Shown piece by piece: positions 6,258 to 6,972 of a stretch of 6,972 nt of DNA. Source of the DNA: Clostridia bacterium (lineage in GTDB: Bacteria > Bacillota_E > RBS10-35 > JAJYVN01); NCBI GenBank assembly GCA_027335545.1, contig DAHWHV010000002.1, positions 1-6,972 of the forward strand, read 5' to 3'. The number at the start of each line of letters is the position of its first letter. The first letter of the stretch is position 1. Made by a program: the position numbers and the translations under genes. Under the pieces are notes generated by a model that saw only the letters and a program-made list of their open reading frames with translations, had not been told where the DNA came from and searched no databases.

Positions 6258-6972
<715 letters not shown>

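Overview
The window is 6,972 bases of very GC-rich bacterial DNA. Sampled lines of the left-hand gene are about 78-87% GC, and sampled lines of the right-hand gene are about 52-70%. Dense coding, GTG starts and TAG stops point to a high-GC bacterium. The sulfolipid gene at the right edge occurs in cyanobacteria, many phototrophic and other proteobacteria, and some other phyla, so I do not name a taxon.

Left and centre (1-4698, + strand): an upstream gene probably ends at 97 and overlaps the next start. From 88 to 4698 one reading frame of 1,536 codons is broken by a single amber codon at 1846-1848. The part before it is a P-loop ATPase resembling the PglY/BrxC-like (DUF6079-type) ATPases of BREX/Pgl phage-defence systems. 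The part after it continues the same protein through a long helical region. It ends in a compact PglZ-like domain of the alkaline-phosphatase superfamily with an apparently complete set of metal ligands. BREX/Pgl systems normally encode the ATPase and PglZ as separate proteins. Here they look like one polypeptide, or one polypeptide split by a stop codon. No methyltransferase is visible; it would have to lie upstream.

Right of centre (4742-5677, - strand): a soluble 311-residue histidine kinase with a STAS-like N-terminal domain, convergent with the ATPase-PglZ gene. Only 43 bases separate the two stop codons, and they hold a small GC-rich hairpin. No response regulator is seen.

Intergenic stretch (5678-6260, 583 bases): this lies between the divergent kinase and sqdB genes. 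It has no convincing gene. It holds three separate direct repeats with a 10-base period, a small AT-rich island with a TATAGT hexamer, and a GC-rich leader with a perfect 9-bp stem-loop.

Right edge (6261-6972, + strand, cut by the window end): a clear sqdB gene for UDP-sulfoquinovose synthase, the committed step of sulfoquinovosyl lipid synthesis. It has no evident functional link to the BREX-like gene.
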